64,000 bases of DNA from positions 1,364,001-1,428,000 of the forward strand of contig NZ_CP046115.1 of the NCBI RefSeq assembly GCF_009707385.1, written 5' to 3'. Position numbers and translations under genes: made by a program. Positions 8,886-19,250 of this stretch are shown piece by piece. Under the pieces are notes generated by a model that worked only from the letters and a program-made list of their open reading frames with translations, had not been told where the DNA came from and searched no databases. Numbering within the stretch: position 1 is the stretch's first letter; each line of letters starts with the position of its first letter. The DNA is from Klebsiella oxytoca (GTDB lineage Bacteria; Pseudomonadota; Gammaproteobacteria; Enterobacterales; Enterobacteriaceae).

Positions 8886-10150
8886 ATGAGTTATCAGGTC
8901 TTAGCCCGTAAATGGCGCCCACAAACCTTTGCTGACGTCGTCGGCCAGGAACATGTGCTGACCGCACTGGCGAACGGCTTGTCGTTAGGGCGTATTCATC
9001 ACGCATATCTTTTTTCCGGCACCCGTGGAGTAGGTAAAACCTCCATCGCACGCCTGCTGGCAAAAGGATTAAACTGTGAAACCGGCATTACCGCTACGCC
9101 TTGCGGCGTTTGCGATAATTGCCGCGAAATAGAGCAGGGGCGTTTTGTCGATCTGATCGAGATCGATGCTGCCTCGCGCACCAAAGTTGAAGATACCCGC
9201 GATCTGCTGGATAACGTTCAGTACGCGCCGGCCCGCGGCCGCTTCAAGGTCTATCTGATCGATGAAGTGCACATGCTTTCGCGCCACAGCTTTAACGCGT
9301 TGTTAAAAACGCTGGAAGAGCCGCCGGCGCATGTGAAATTCCTGCTGGCGACCACCGATCCGCAGAAGCTGCCGGTGACGATTCTTTCCCGCTGTCTGCA
9401 GTTCCATCTCAAGGCGCTGGACGTCGAGCAGATTCGCCATCAGCTGGAGCATATTCTCGGCGCCGAGCATATTGCTTTTGAACCGCGCGCGCTGCAGCTG
9501 CTGTCGCGCGCGGCGGACGGTAGTCTGCGCGATGCGTTGAGCCTGACCGATCAGGCTATCGCCAGCGGCGACGGTCGTCTGACGGCTGAATCCGTTAGCA
9601 CCATGCTCGGCACCCTCGACGACGATCAGGCGCTCTCGCTGATTGAGGCGCTGGTGGCGGCTGACGGCGAACGCGTCATGGCAGGCGTCAATGAGGCTGC
9701 CGCCCGCGGCGTGGAGTGGGAGGCTTTGCTGGTGGAGATGCAGAGCCTGCTGCACCGTATTGCGATGGTTCAGCTGTCGCCGTCGGCGCTGGGGGCGGAT
9801 ATGGCCGCGATAGAGCTACGCATGCGCGAGCTGGCGCGGACGGTACCGCCTACCGATGTTCAGCTGTACTATCAAACGTTATTGATTGGTCGTAAAGAGC
9901 TTCCTTACGCGCCGGATCGTCGAATGGGCGTTGAGATGACGCTTCTGCGCGCGCTGGCTTTCCATCCGCGTATGCCGCTACCGGAACCGGAGGCGCCGCC
10001 GGCGCCGGCCATTCAGGCCGCGCCAGTACAGCAGGCCGTTCCGGAATCCGCTCCGCCGCCGTCGAATTTGCCGCCGACCACCAGCCAGGTGCTGGCGGCC
10101 CGCAGCCAGCTGCAGCGTAGCCAGGGAGCGCCCACCCCAAAAAAGAGTGA
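8886..10150 (+). CDS. dnaX: DNA polymerase III gamma subunit (frameshift product of dnaX)
   Basis: All elements of the E. coli gamma signal are present. The slippery heptamer A-AAA-AAG is at 10139-10145. An SD-like AGGGAG (10123-10128) ends 10 nt upstream. A stable stem-loop at 10151-10180 has arms ACCGGC and GCCGGT plus inner pairs. After a -1 slip the ribosome reads one GAG codon and then TGA (10148-10150), giving a 421-residue gamma that keeps the ATPase and collar and lacks the DnaB/alpha-binding region. The frameshift itself is inferred from exact conservation of these elements. Confidence 0.9.
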
Positions 10151-10787
10151 ACCGGCAGCCGCTTCCCGCGCGCGGCCGGTGAATAACGCCGCGCTGGAAC
10201 GACTGAGTTCGATTACCGAGCGCGTACAGGCGCGTCCGGCTGCGGCTGCGCTGGAGAAAGCACCGGCGAAAAAAGAAGCCTATCGCTGGAAGTCGACGAC
10301 GGTTGTTGAAACCGTAAAAGAAGAAGTGGCGACGCCGAAGGCGCTGAAAAAAGCGCTCGAGCATGAAAAAACGCCGGAACTGGCGGCGAAACTGGCAGTC
10401 GAAGCGGTCGAGCGCGATAGCTGGGCGGCGGAAGTCAGCCAGCTCGCGGTGCCAAAACTGGTTGAGCAGGTGGCGCTTAACGCCTGGAAAGAGCAGGTGG
10501 GCAGCCGCGTCTGTCTGCATCTGCGTCCGAGCCAGCGCCATTTGAATTCAGCGGGCGCGCAGCAAAAGCTGGCGGAAGCGCTGGGTATTTTGTACGGTAC
10601 GCCGGTTGAATTGACCATCGTGGAAGATGATAATCCCGCGATGCGCACGCCGCTCGAATGGCGGCAGGCAATTTATGAAGAAAAGCTCGCGCAGGCGCGT
10701 GAAGCGATTATTGCGGATAATAACATTCAGACGCTGCGTCGGTTTTTCGATGCGGATCTGGATGAAGAGAGTATTCGCCCCCTTTGA
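8886..10787 (+). CDS. dnaX: DNA polymerase III tau subunit (full-length DnaX)
   Basis: Clamp-loader ATPase that also holds the polymerase cores and DnaB together. 633 residues (E. coli tau 643). The N-terminal AAA+ module has Walker A GTRGVGKTS ending near residue 53, a zinc-binding set Cys64/Cys73/Cys76/Cys79, and Walker B LIDEVHML. Next come the clamp-loader collar domain and a Pro/Ala-rich linker (about 360-440). The tau-specific C-terminal domain, which binds DnaB and the alpha subunit, follows. A programmed -1 frameshift site inside the linker yields the short gamma form. Confidence 0.98.
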   Translation: MSYQVLARKWRPQTFADVVGQEHVLTALANGLSLGRIHHAYLFSGTRGVGKTSIARLLAKGLNCETGITATPCGVCDNCREIEQGRFVDLIEIDAASRTKVEDTRDLLDNVQYAPARGRFKVYLIDEVHMLSRHSFNALLKTLEEPPAHVKFLLATTDPQKLPVTILSRCLQFHLKALDVEQIRHQLEHILGAEHIAFEPRALQLLSRAADGSLRDALSLTDQAIASGDGRLTAESVSTMLGTLDDDQALSLIEALVAADGERVMAGVNEAAARGVEWEALLVEMQSLLHRIAMVQLSPSALGADMAAIELRMRELARTVPPTDVQLYYQTLLIGRKELPYAPDRRMGVEMTLLRALAFHPRMPLPEPEAPPAPAIQAAPVQQAVPESAPPPSNLPPTTSQVLAARSQLQRSQGAPTPKKSEPAAASRARPVNNAALERLSSITERVQARPAAAALEKAPAKKEAYRWKSTTVVETVKEEVATPKALKKALEHEKTPELAAKLAVEAVERDSWAAEVSQLAVPKLVEQVALNAWKEQVGSRVCLHLRPSQRHLNSAGAQQKLAEALGILYGTPVELTIVEDDNPAMRTPLEWRQAIYEEKLAQAREAIIADNNIQTLRRFFDADLDEESIRPL

Positions 10788-10799
10788 TTGCAAGTCTGA

Positions 10800-11176
<377 letters not shown>

Positions 11177-11177
<1 letters not shown>

Positions 11178-11782
11178 TGCAGACCAGTCCGCTGTTAACG
11201 CAGCTTATGGAAGCACTGCGCTGCCTGCCGGGCGTTGGCCCGAAGTCGGCGCAGCGCATGGCGTTTACCCTGCTGCAGCGTGACCGCAGCGGAGGGATGC
11301 GCCTTGCGCAAGCGCTGACGCGCGCGATGTCGGAAATCGGCCACTGCGCCGATTGCCGCACCTTCACCGAGCAGGAAGTGTGCAATATTTGCAGCAACTC
11401 CCGACGGAAGGAAAACGGCCAGATCTGCGTGGTAGAGAGTCCGGCGGATATCTACGCTATCGAGCAGACCGGTCAGTTTTCCGGTCGCTACTTTGTGCTG
11501 ATGGGCCACCTGTCGCCGCTGGACGGCATCGGGCCGGACGATATCGGGCTCGATCGCCTGGAGCAGCGTCTGCGTGACGAACCGATGCAGGAAGTGATCC
11601 TCGCGACCAATCCAACGGTAGAAGGGGAGGCGACCGCCAATTATATCGCCGAGCTCTGCGCGCAGTATGGCGTAGAGGCGAGCCGTATCGCTCATGGCGT
11701 ACCGGTTGGCGGCGAGCTGGAAATGGTCGACGGTACGACGCTGTCCCACTCCCTCGCCGGACGGCATAAGATTCGTTTTTAA
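11177..11782 (+). CDS. recR: RecR recombination mediator protein
   Basis: Works with RecO and RecF to load RecA on SSB-coated gapped DNA. 201 residues, as in E. coli. Order: an N-terminal helix-hairpin-helix ([14 protein letters not shown]), a C4 zinc finger Cys57-x2-Cys60 / Cys69-x2-Cys72, a TOPRIM domain ([14 protein letters not shown]... [18 protein letters not shown]) and a C-terminal Walker-B-like tail ([18 protein letters not shown]). The ATG overlaps the ybaB stop. A hairpin follows the stop (arms CGGAGG/CCTCCG at 11788-11811) but lacks a clear T-run. Confidence 0.98.
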
Positions 11783-11811
11783 TCAAACGGAGGCGCTTTT
11801 CGGGCCCTCCG

Positions 11812-11840
11812 CTTGAAAATTTCTCCCGCTGTCCCCATCT
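11812..11840 (+). promoter_or_regulatory. Sigma-32 (heat-shock) promoter of htpG
   Basis: CTTGAAA (11812-11818), a 14-base spacer, then CCCCATCT (11833-11840): both elements agree with the sigma-32 consensus. It lies about 50 bp before the htpG start. The -35 element begins inside the right arm of the hairpin that follows recR, so the upstream transcript end and the heat-shock promoter are packed into the same bases. Confidence 0.85.
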
Positions 11841-11893
11841 CACCCTCAACGGTTTTTTTACCATTAACAATGGCATTGTTGAGGTTGATTTAG

Positions 11894-13768
11894 ATGAAAG
11901 GACAAGAAACTCGTGGTTTTCAGTCAGAGGTAAAGCAGCTTCTGCACCTGATGATCCATTCTCTTTATTCCAACAAAGAAATTTTCCTGCGTGAGCTGAT
12001 TTCCAACGCCTCCGATGCGGCCGACAAACTGCGCTTCCGCGCTTTGTCCCAGCCGGATCTGTATGAAGGCGACGGCGAACTGCGCGTGCGTGTTTCATTT
12101 GATAAAGACAACCGCACCCTGACCATCGCCGATAACGGTATTGGGATGAACCGCGATGAAGTCATCGACCATCTCGGTACCATCGCCAAGTCCGGTACCA
12201 AAGCATTCCTTGAGTCCATGGGTTCTGACCAGGCGAAAGACAGCCAGCTGATCGGCCAGTTCGGCGTCGGCTTCTATTCGGCGTTTATTGTCGCCGATAA
12301 AGTCACCGTACGTACCCGTGCGGCGGGCGACAGCGCAGAGAACGGCGTATTCTGGGAATCCGCAGGCGAAGGCGAATATACCGTTGCCGACATCAACAAA
12401 GCCGATCGCGGTACCGAGATCACGCTGCATCTGCGCGAAGGCGAGGATGATTTCCTCAACGACTGGCGCGTGCGTTCGATCATCAGCAAATACTCCGATC
12501 ACATTGCGCTGCCGGTGGAAATTGAAAAACGCGAAGAAGTGGACGGTGAAACCGTCATTACCTGGGAGAAAATTAACAAAGCCCAGGCGCTGTGGACGCG
12601 CAATAAGTCGGAAATCAAAGACGACGAGTACAACGAGTTCTATAAGCATATTGCCCACGATTACACCGATCCGCTGACCTGGAGCCATAACCGCGTAGAA
12701 GGTAAGCAGGAGTACACCAGCCTGCTGTATATCCCGTCGCAGGCGCCGTGGGATATGTGGAATCGCGATCACAAACATGGGCTGAAGCTGTACGTGCAGC
12801 GCGTCTTTATTATGGATGACGCCGAACAGTTTATGCCTAACTACCTGCGCTTCGTACGCGGCCTTGTGGATTCCAACGATTTGCCGCTGAACGTGTCGCG
12901 TGAAATTCTCCAGGACAGCAGCGTAACCCGCAATTTGCGCAACGCTCTGAGCAAGCGCGCTCTGCAGATGCTGGAAAAACTGGCGAAAGACGACGCGGAA
13001 AAATATCAGACCTTCTGGCAACAGTTTGGTCTCGTATTGAAAGAGGGGCCGGCGGAAGATCAGGCCAACCAGCAGACCATCGCAAAACTTCTGCGCTTCG
13101 CCAGCACCCATACCGACTCCGCCGCGCAGACCGTGTCGCTGGAAGACTACGTCTCCCGCATGAAAGAAGGTCAGGAGAAGATTTACTACATTACCGCCGA
13201 CAGCTACGCCGCCGCGAAGAGCAGCCCGCATCTGGAACTGCTGCGTAAGAAAGGCATCGAAGTTCTGCTGCTTTCCGATCGCATCGACGAGTGGATGATG
13301 AGCTATCTGACCGAGTTCGACGGCAAGCCGTTCCAGTCGGTGGCGAAAGCCGATGAGTCGCTGGATAAGCTGACGGACGAAGTGGATGAAACCACGAAAG
13401 AAGCCGAGAAGGCGCTGGAGCCGTTCGTTGAGCGTGTGAAAACGCTGCTGGGCGACCGGGTGAAAGAGGTTCGTCTGACCCACCGTCTGACCGATACTCC
13501 GGCCATCGTCACCACCGACGCGGATGAAATGAGCACGCAGATGGCGAAACTGTTTGCCGCTGCGGGCCAGGCGGCGCCGGAAGTGAAGTACATCTTTGAA
13601 CTGAACCCGGTTCATCCGCTTGTAAAACGCGCGGCGGACACTCAGGATGATGCGCAGTTCGGCGAGTGGGTTGAGCTGCTTCTCGATCAGGCGCTGCTGG
13701 CCGAGCGCGGTACGCTGGAAGATCCGAACCAGTTTATCCGCCGTATGAATCAGCTGCTGGCTTCCTGA
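11894..13768 (+). CDS. htpG: HtpG, bacterial Hsp90 chaperone
   Basis: ATP-dependent dimeric chaperone acting late in folding with DnaK/J. 624 residues, identical in length to E. coli. The N-terminal GHKL ATPase has [15 protein letters not shown] (catalytic Glu and Asn), [10 protein letters not shown] and [10 protein letters not shown]. The middle domain contains [10 protein letters not shown] with the catalytic-loop Arg, and the C-terminal dimerisation domain ends RRMNQLLAS. It is preceded by a sigma-32 promoter and stands as a single gene between recR and adk. Confidence 0.98.
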   Translation: MKGQETRGFQSEVKQLLHLMIHSLYSNKEIFLRELISNASDAADKLRFRALSQPDLYEGDGELRVRVSFDKDNRTLTIADNGIGMNRDEVIDHLGTIAKSGTKAFLESMGSDQAKDSQLIGQFGVGFYSAFIVADKVTVRTRAAGDSAENGVFWESAGEGEYTVADINKADRGTEITLHLREGEDDFLNDWRVRSIISKYSDHIALPVEIEKREEVDGETVITWEKINKAQALWTRNKSEIKDDEYNEFYKHIAHDYTDPLTWSHNRVEGKQEYTSLLYIPSQAPWDMWNRDHKHGLKLYVQRVFIMDDAEQFMPNYLRFVRGLVDSNDLPLNVSREILQDSSVTRNLRNALSKRALQMLEKLAKDDAEKYQTFWQQFGLVLKEGPAEDQANQQTIAKLLRFASTHTDSAAQTVSLEDYVSRMKEGQEKIYYITADSYAAAKSSPHLELLRKKGIEVLLLSDRIDEWMMSYLTEFDGKPFQSVAKADESLDKLTDEVDETTKEAEKALEPFVERVKTLLGDRVKEVRLTHRLTDTPAIVTTDADEMSTQMAKLFAAAGQAAPEVKYIFELNPVHPLVKRAADTQDDAQFGEWVELLLDQALLAERGTLEDPNQFIRRMNQLLAS

Positions 13769-13784
13769 GCTTTACCTTAGCGCT

Positions 13785-13811
13785 TTCCCTCTTCCTTGAA
13801 GGGAGAGGGAA
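13785..13811 (+). other. Stem-loop after htpG
   Basis: TTCCCTCTTCC (13785-13795) pairs, with one wobble, with GGGAGAGGGAA (13801-13811). There is no T-run after it, so it is better read as an mRNA 3'-end stem-loop than as a proven intrinsic terminator. The rest of the 289-bp htpG-adk gap holds the adk promoter and no ORF that I would defend. Confidence 0.4.
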
Positions 13812-13982
13812 CAGCCCGGCGCTGGTTTGTGGGCACGGAGCATGCCACGCGCTGACATGCTCCTCCTTTATTTTCGTAGCCGGCACCGCGCTGATTTTCA
13901 CTCTCTCCGCGCAGGAGAGGGCATCTGACCGCTCTCTGCGTAAAATATCTCACCATTAACCGTTTCAGCCCCTCCGCCTTCC

Positions 13983-14011
13983 TTGAGCCATCCGCGTTCT
14001 GGTGGTATGGT
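13983..14011 (+). promoter_or_regulatory. Probable sigma-70 promoter of adk
   Basis: TTGAGC (13983-13988), exact 17-base spacer, TATGGT (14006-14011), about 46 bp ahead of the adk start codon. This is the best -35/-10 pair in the htpG-adk gap; assigned by consensus match only. Confidence 0.55.
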
Positions 14012-14024
14012 TTAGCGCTTTTGA

Positions 14025-14702
<678 letters not shown>

Positions 14703-14829
14703 TTCCGTTAATTCTCATCCCTCGACTGTGGGATGAGAACCCCTCTCATTATACCTTTTTCTGTGATTGGTTCCGTTTAGCGCCATTTCAGCTACAATTG
14801 TCAGCGATTCAAATGGTTAAGAGGCGGTA

Positions 14830-15792
14830 ATGCATCAGACGAAAACAGGTATCTTATTAGCCAATTTAGGCACTCCCGATGCGCCCACGCCCGATGCGGT
14901 AAAGCGCTATCTGCGACAATTTTTGAGCGACACGCGCGTGGTGGATACCTCCCGTCTCCTGTGGTGGCCGCTGCTGCGTGGCGTAATATTGCCTCTGCGC
15001 GCGCCAAGGGTCGCTAAGCTCTATCAGTCCATCTGGATGGAAGAAGGTTCGCCGCTGATGGTCTATAGCCAGCAGCAGCGTCAGGCGCTGGCCGCGCGGC
15101 TTCCGCATACGCCAGTGGCGCTGGGGATGAGCTATGGCTCACCGTCGCTGGAAAGCGCAGTTGATGAACTGTTGGATCAGGATGTTGACCACATTATTGT
15201 GTTACCGCTCTATCCGCAGTATTCCTGCTCTACAGTCGCGGCGGTTTGGGACGAGCTGGGGCGTATTCTTGCCAAAAAGCGCGCCATTCCGGGCATCTCT
15301 TTTATTCGCGATTATGCCGATGATGTGGACTATATTCACGCGCTGGCCGCCAGCGTGCGCGCTTCGTTTGCGGTGCACGGCGAGCCGGATCTGCTGCTGC
15401 TCTCCTATCATGGGATCCCACAGCGCTACGCTCAACAAGGGGATACCTATCCTCAGCGCTGCCGCGATACCACCCGTGAACTGGTTTCGGCCCTCGGGCT
15501 GCCGCATGATCGGGTAATGATGACTTTCCAGTCGCGCTTTGGCCGCGAGCCCTGGCTCACTCCCTACACTGACGAAACGCTGAAAATGCTCGGCGAGAAA
15601 GGAGTGAAGCATATTCAGGTTATCTGTCCCGGCTTTGCGGCCGATTGTCTGGAGACGCTGGAGGAGATCGCGGTGCAGAACCGGGAGATTTTCCTTGAAG
15701 CCGGTGGTCAACAATATGAGTACATTCCGGCGCTTAATGCGGACACCGCGCATATTGAAATGATGGTCAACCTGACGGCGAAGTATCGCTGA
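14830..15792 (+). CDS. hemH: Ferrochelatase
   Basis: Inserts Fe(II) into protoporphyrin IX, the last step of haem synthesis, at the inner face of the cytoplasmic membrane. 320 residues, E. coli length. Conserved features: [12 protein letters not shown] near the N-terminus, the metal/porphyrin His194 within [12 protein letters not shown], and [16 protein letters not shown]. The C-terminal [14 protein letters not shown] carries the second catalytic acidic patch. It lies between adk and gsk on the same strand. Confidence 0.98.
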   Translation: MHQTKTGILLANLGTPDAPTPDAVKRYLRQFLSDTRVVDTSRLLWWPLLRGVILPLRAPRVAKLYQSIWMEEGSPLMVYSQQQRQALAARLPHTPVALGMSYGSPSLESAVDELLDQDVDHIIVLPLYPQYSCSTVAAVWDELGRILAKKRAIPGISFIRDYADDVDYIHALAASVRASFAVHGEPDLLLLSYHGIPQRYAQQGDTYPQRCRDTTRELVSALGLPHDRVMMTFQSRFGREPWLTPYTDETLKMLGEKGVKHIQVICPGFAADCLETLEEIAVQNREIFLEAGGQQYEYIPALNADTAHIEMMVNLTAKYR

Positions 15793-15855
15793 TCGCGCCT
15801 ATAGCGGGGAGTATGCTACTATTCCCCGCTTGTTCCCTGTCAATTAATCGCCACT

Positions 15856-17160
15856 ATGAAATTTCCCGGTAAACGCAAATCCAAACACTACTTTCCCGTC
15901 AATGCTCGCGATCCGCTACTGCAACAAATTCAGCCTGACAATGAGTCTAATGTCGCCTGGGTAGTCGGTATCGATCAAACGCTGGTCGATATCGAAGCGA
16001 AAGTAGATGAGGCGTTTATCGTACGCTACGGCCTGAGCGCCGGGCACTCGCTGGTCATTGAAGATGATGTCGCCGAGGCGCTGTACCAGGAACTGGTACG
16101 TAAGGATCTGATTACCCATCAGTTTGCCGGTGGGACGATTGGCAACACGATGCACAACTACTCGGTACTGGCGGACGACCGTTCCGTCCTGCTTGGCGTT
16201 ATGTGCAGTAATATTGAAATTGGCGGCTACGCCTATCGTTACCTGTGTAATACCTCCAGCCGTACCGACCTGAACTATCTGCAAGGGGTGGATGGCGCAA
16301 TTGGACGCTGTTTTACCCTGATTGGCGATTCCGGCGAGCGCACCTTTGCCATCAGTCCCGGCCACATGAACAAACTACGCCCGGAAAGCATTCCGGAAAG
16401 CGTCATTGCCGGGGCTTCCGCACTGGTGCTGACCTCGTACCTCGTACGCTGCAAGCCCGGCGAACCCATGCCGGATGCGACGATGAAAGCGATTGAATAT
16501 GCGAAAAAGCACGACGTACCGGTGGTTCTGACGCTGGGGACTAAATACGTCATCGCCGATAATCCTCAGTGGTGGCAGGCGTTTCTCAAGGAGCACGTTT
16601 CCATTCTGGCGATGAACGAAGAGGAAGCGGAAGCGCTGACCGGACTGTCAGACCCGCTGCTGGCTTCGGATAAGGCGCTGGAGTGGGTTGACCTGGTGCT
16701 GTGCACCGCCGGGCCTGCCGGGCTTTATATGGCGAGTTTTACTGAGGAAGAGGCTAAGCGCAAAACCCAGCATCCGCTGCTGCCGGGGGCGATTTCCGAG
16801 TTTAACCAGTATGAATTCAGCCGCGCAATGCGCCATCAGGATTGCGAAAATCCGCTGCGTATCTATTCGCATATCGCCCCGTATATGGGCGGGCCGGAGA
16901 AAATCATGAATACTAACGGCGCGGGCGACGGCGCGCTGGCGGCGCTACTGCACGACATCACCGCCAATAATTACCACCGCAATAACGTGCCGAACTCCAG
17001 CAAGCATAAGTGTAAGTGGCTGACCTATTCGTCGCTGGCTCAGGTATGTAAATACGCTAACCGCGTGAGCTATCAGGTGCTGAACCAGCATTCGCCGCGT
17101 CTGACCCGCGGCCTGCCGGAGCGTGAAGATAGCCTGGAAGAGGCCTACTGGGATCGTTAA
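15856..17160 (+). CDS. gsk: Inosine-guanosine kinase
   Basis: Phosphorylates inosine and guanosine with ATP in purine salvage. 434 residues, the E. coli size. PfkB/ribokinase fold: a Gly-rich substrate segment (FAGGTIGNTMHNYSVL) and, near residue 352, the C-terminal PfkB signature NTNGAGDGALAALLHD with the catalytic Asp. It converges with ybaL; a 9-bp GC-rich stem sits between the two stop codons. Confidence 0.97.
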   Translation: MKFPGKRKSKHYFPVNARDPLLQQIQPDNESNVAWVVGIDQTLVDIEAKVDEAFIVRYGLSAGHSLVIEDDVAEALYQELVRKDLITHQFAGGTIGNTMHNYSVLADDRSVLLGVMCSNIEIGGYAYRYLCNTSSRTDLNYLQGVDGAIGRCFTLIGDSGERTFAISPGHMNKLRPESIPESVIAGASALVLTSYLVRCKPGEPMPDATMKAIEYAKKHDVPVVLTLGTKYVIADNPQWWQAFLKEHVSILAMNEEEAEALTGLSDPLLASDKALEWVDLVLCTAGPAGLYMASFTEEEAKRKTQHPLLPGAISEFNQYEFSRAMRHQDCENPLRIYSHIAPYMGGPEKIMNTNGAGDGALAALLHDITANNYHRNNVPNSSKHKCKWLTYSSLAQVCKYANRVSYQVLNQHSPRLTRGLPEREDSLEEAYWDR

Positions 17161-17166
17161 GTAAAG

Positions 17167-17190
17167 CCGGCCCCGGTGATTCGGGGCCGG
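17167..17190. terminator. Hairpin between convergent gsk and ybaL
   Basis: CCGGCCCCG (17167-17175) pairs perfectly with CGGGGCCGG (17182-17190) over a 6-base loop, inside the 35-bp gap between two convergent stop codons. No T-run on either side, so it may act as an mRNA end stabiliser or a weak bidirectional terminator. Confidence 0.45.
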
Positions 17191-17195
17191 AAGTA

Positions 17196-18872
17196 TCAGC
17201 CGGTAATCAGCTCGCCAGCGGGCGGCGTTTCAAGCAGCTTTAGCATCGCGCGAGCGATTTCTCGTTCACCCATCACCACCTGATTCGCGCCGCGTTCAAC
17301 GATATATTCCACTTCATCATCGTAATGGGCGCGCGCGATGATCTCGATATTCGGGCACTTCTCGCGCGCCGAAGCCACGATTTCCCCAGCCTCGTAACCG
17401 TTAGGGATGGTCAGCAGCAGCCAGCGGGCACAGTCCAGATGCGCCAGATTCATAATCTCTTCATTGGCGGCGTTACCTAATACCGCGCGAATACCTCGAG
17501 CGCGCAGTTCATCAACCCGGGTACGCGATGTTTCGATAACTACCAGCGGCACGCCTTGCGCCATCAGTTTTTCACCGAGCAGGCTGCCGACGCGACCGAA
17601 ACCGACCAGTAGCGCATGATTGCAGATATCAACCGGGATCTGTTTCTCTTCTTCAAGCACTTCTTCCAGAGTCTGTTCGTCCAGCGTTTCAGTTTTATCG
17701 AGGTATTTTTCCAGCAGGGTAAACAGGACCGGATTGAGCATGATGGAGATTATAGCTCCGGCAAGCACCAGGTTTTGCCCGGCCTGCGGCAGCAGATCGA
17801 GCGCCATTCCCAGCCCGGCGAGAATAAAGGCGAATTCACCGATTTGCGCCAGACTGGCGGCAATCGTCAGCGCGGTGCGCGGCGAGTGGCCAAACATCCG
17901 CACCAGGAAGAAAGCGGCGGCCGATTTACCAAAGATGATGATCGCCAGCGTCCCCAGTACCGCCAGCGGCTGCTCGATCAGGATCATCGGGTCAAACAGC
18001 ATTCCCACCGAGACAAAAAACAGGACGGCGAACGCGTCGCGCAGCGGCAGGGTATCGTGCGCCGCGCGATGGCTGAGCTCGGATTCATTGAGCACCATAC
18101 CGGCGAAGAAGGCGCCGAGAGCGAAGGAAACGTCAAACAGCTCAACCGCACCGAAGGCGATACCGAGCGCCAACGCCAGAACCGACAGCGTAAACAGTTC
18201 GCGTGAGCCGGTTGCCGCGCTGCGTGACATAATCCACGGCACCAGACGACGCCCTACCAGCATCATAATGGCGATAAAGGCGACGACTTTACCAATGGTA
18301 ATGCCCATATCGAGGGCCAGAGAAGCCAGACCAACGTCGCCTTTCTCGGTCATGCCAGCCACCGCAGGCAGCAACACCAGCGTCAGCACCATCACCAGAT
18401 CTTCTACAATCAGCCAGCCGATGGCGATTTGCCCTCGCTGGCTGTCAATAAGCTGCCGTTCTTCCAGCGCGCGCAGCAGCACCACGGTACTGGCGGTAGA
18501 AAGACACAGGCCAAAAACGATACCGGTCATTAACGACCAGCCCAGCATGGCGGAGAGCGCCATACCCAGCAGCGTCGCTACGGCTATCTGGGCGATAGCG
18601 CCCGGGATGGCGATAGCCTTTACCGCCATCAAATCTTTTAAGGAGAAATGCAAACCCACGCCGAACATCAGCAGGATCACGCCAAGCTCGGCCAGTTCCG
18701 GCGCCAGCTTGGTATCAGCAACGAAACCGGGAGTAAAAGGTCCGGCCAGCACGCCCGCTAATAAATATCCCACCAAAGGAGAAATACGTAGCTTATTGGC
18801 AATCATGCCGAGAATAAAGGCGAGCACAAGGCCGCCGACAATGGTGGTAATTAGCGGTGTTGCGTGGTGCAT
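17196..18872 (-). CDS. ybaL: YbaL, CPA2-family cation:proton antiporter with RCK domain
   Basis: 558 residues, as in E. coli. The N-terminal ~385 residues form a Na+/H+ exchanger-type (CPA2, KefB/C-like) membrane domain of about 12 TM helices. A cytoplasmic TrkA-N/RCK domain follows, with the Rossmann motif GFGRVGSLLG and a C-terminal segment that ends MLKLLETPPAGELITG. Related to glutathione-gated K+ efflux systems, but the transported ion is not established. It has no KefF/G-type ancillary gene beside it. Upstream lies an ERIC-like repeat. Confidence 0.95.
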   Translation of the reverse strand: MHHATPLITTIVGGLVLAFILGMIANKLRISPLVGYLLAGVLAGPFTPGFVADTKLAPELAELGVILLMFGVGLHFSLKDLMAVKAIAIPGAIAQIAVATLLGMALSAMLGWSLMTGIVFGLCLSTASTVVLLRALEERQLIDSQRGQIAIGWLIVEDLVMVLTLVLLPAVAGMTEKGDVGLASLALDMGITIGKVVAFIAIMMLVGRRLVPWIMSRSAATGSRELFTLSVLALALGIAFGAVELFDVSFALGAFFAGMVLNESELSHRAAHDTLPLRDAFAVLFFVSVGMLFDPMILIEQPLAVLGTLAIIIFGKSAAAFFLVRMFGHSPRTALTIAASLAQIGEFAFILAGLGMALDLLPQAGQNLVLAGAIISIMLNPVLFTLLEKYLDKTETLDEQTLEEVLEEEKQIPVDICNHALLVGFGRVGSLLGEKLMAQGVPLVVIETSRTRVDELRARGIRAVLGNAANEEIMNLAHLDCARWLLLTIPNGYEAGEIVASAREKCPNIEIIARAHYDDEVEYIVERGANQVVMGEREIARAMLKLLETPPAGELITG

Positions 18873-18910
18873 TCCGTCTCCTTGCAGTGGTGAGCCGATC
18901 CATTTTCGGC

Positions 18911-19058
18911 ATATACCCGTCGTACTTCAATTTGCATGGGCGTGGATGATGGCACGCTTATCTCAGGCGCTTACGTCAGTAAGCACCCTGGGCCTCTCTT
19001 CGGGGCGCCGTTCAAACGGCCAGGCGTTTTGTCCTGCAACTTGAATGTTCGGAGGTAT
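18911..19058. repeat. ERIC-like repeat (divergent) between ybaL and fsr
   Basis: Starts ATACCCGTCGTACTTCAA and ends CCTGCAACTTGAATGTTCGG, with a central inverted segment (GGCGCTTACGTCAGTAAGC). These are the terminal and core motifs of enterobacterial ERIC/IRU elements, here diverged and carrying an internal palindrome (TTCAAACGG...). It occupies most of the ybaL upstream region. The rest of the 378-bp gap is AT-rich and probably holds the ybaL promoter. Confidence 0.75.
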
Positions 19059-19218
19059 AAAACCAAAAAACCGAATAATAGTTTATGACAAATTCCGCGA
19101 TTTTGTTTGTGAATAATTGTTGAATTTTGCAGAAAAATGGAATTGACGTGAAAAAAAGCACGTACCGTAAAATGGTAGCAGGTTATGCGGGATAATGCCG
19201 ATGGCATAAGGGATTGTA

Positions 19219-19243
19219 GCAGCCAAAGTTACACTTTGGCTGC
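19219..19243 (-). terminator. Stem-loop after fsr
   Basis: A perfect 10-bp stem GCAGCCAAAG / CTTTGGCTGC with a 5-base loop, 8 bp past the fsr stop on the minus strand. The T-run is poor (TACAATCCC), so it is a likely transcript end or stabilising hairpin rather than a textbook terminator. Confidence 0.5.
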
Positions 19244-19250
19244 CGGATAA

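Noticed and set aside
12095..13615. Long open frame antisense to htpG (506 codons)
   Set aside because: It lies wholly opposite a complete, conserved Hsp90 gene, and its amino-acid make-up (His/Arg/Phe-rich, low-complexity) is that of a shadow frame in GC-rich coding DNA.
14712..14739. Hairpin after adk as a terminator
   Set aside because: The stem TTCTCATCCC/GGGATGAGAA is good but is followed by CCCCTCTCATT rather than a T-run, so it was noted under adk but not listed as a terminator.
17620..19044. Plus-strand 474-codon frame opposite ybaL
   Set aside because: Ser/Pro/Arg/Thr-rich translation typical of the antisense of a membrane-protein gene; no domain recognisable, and it continues into an ERIC-like repeat.
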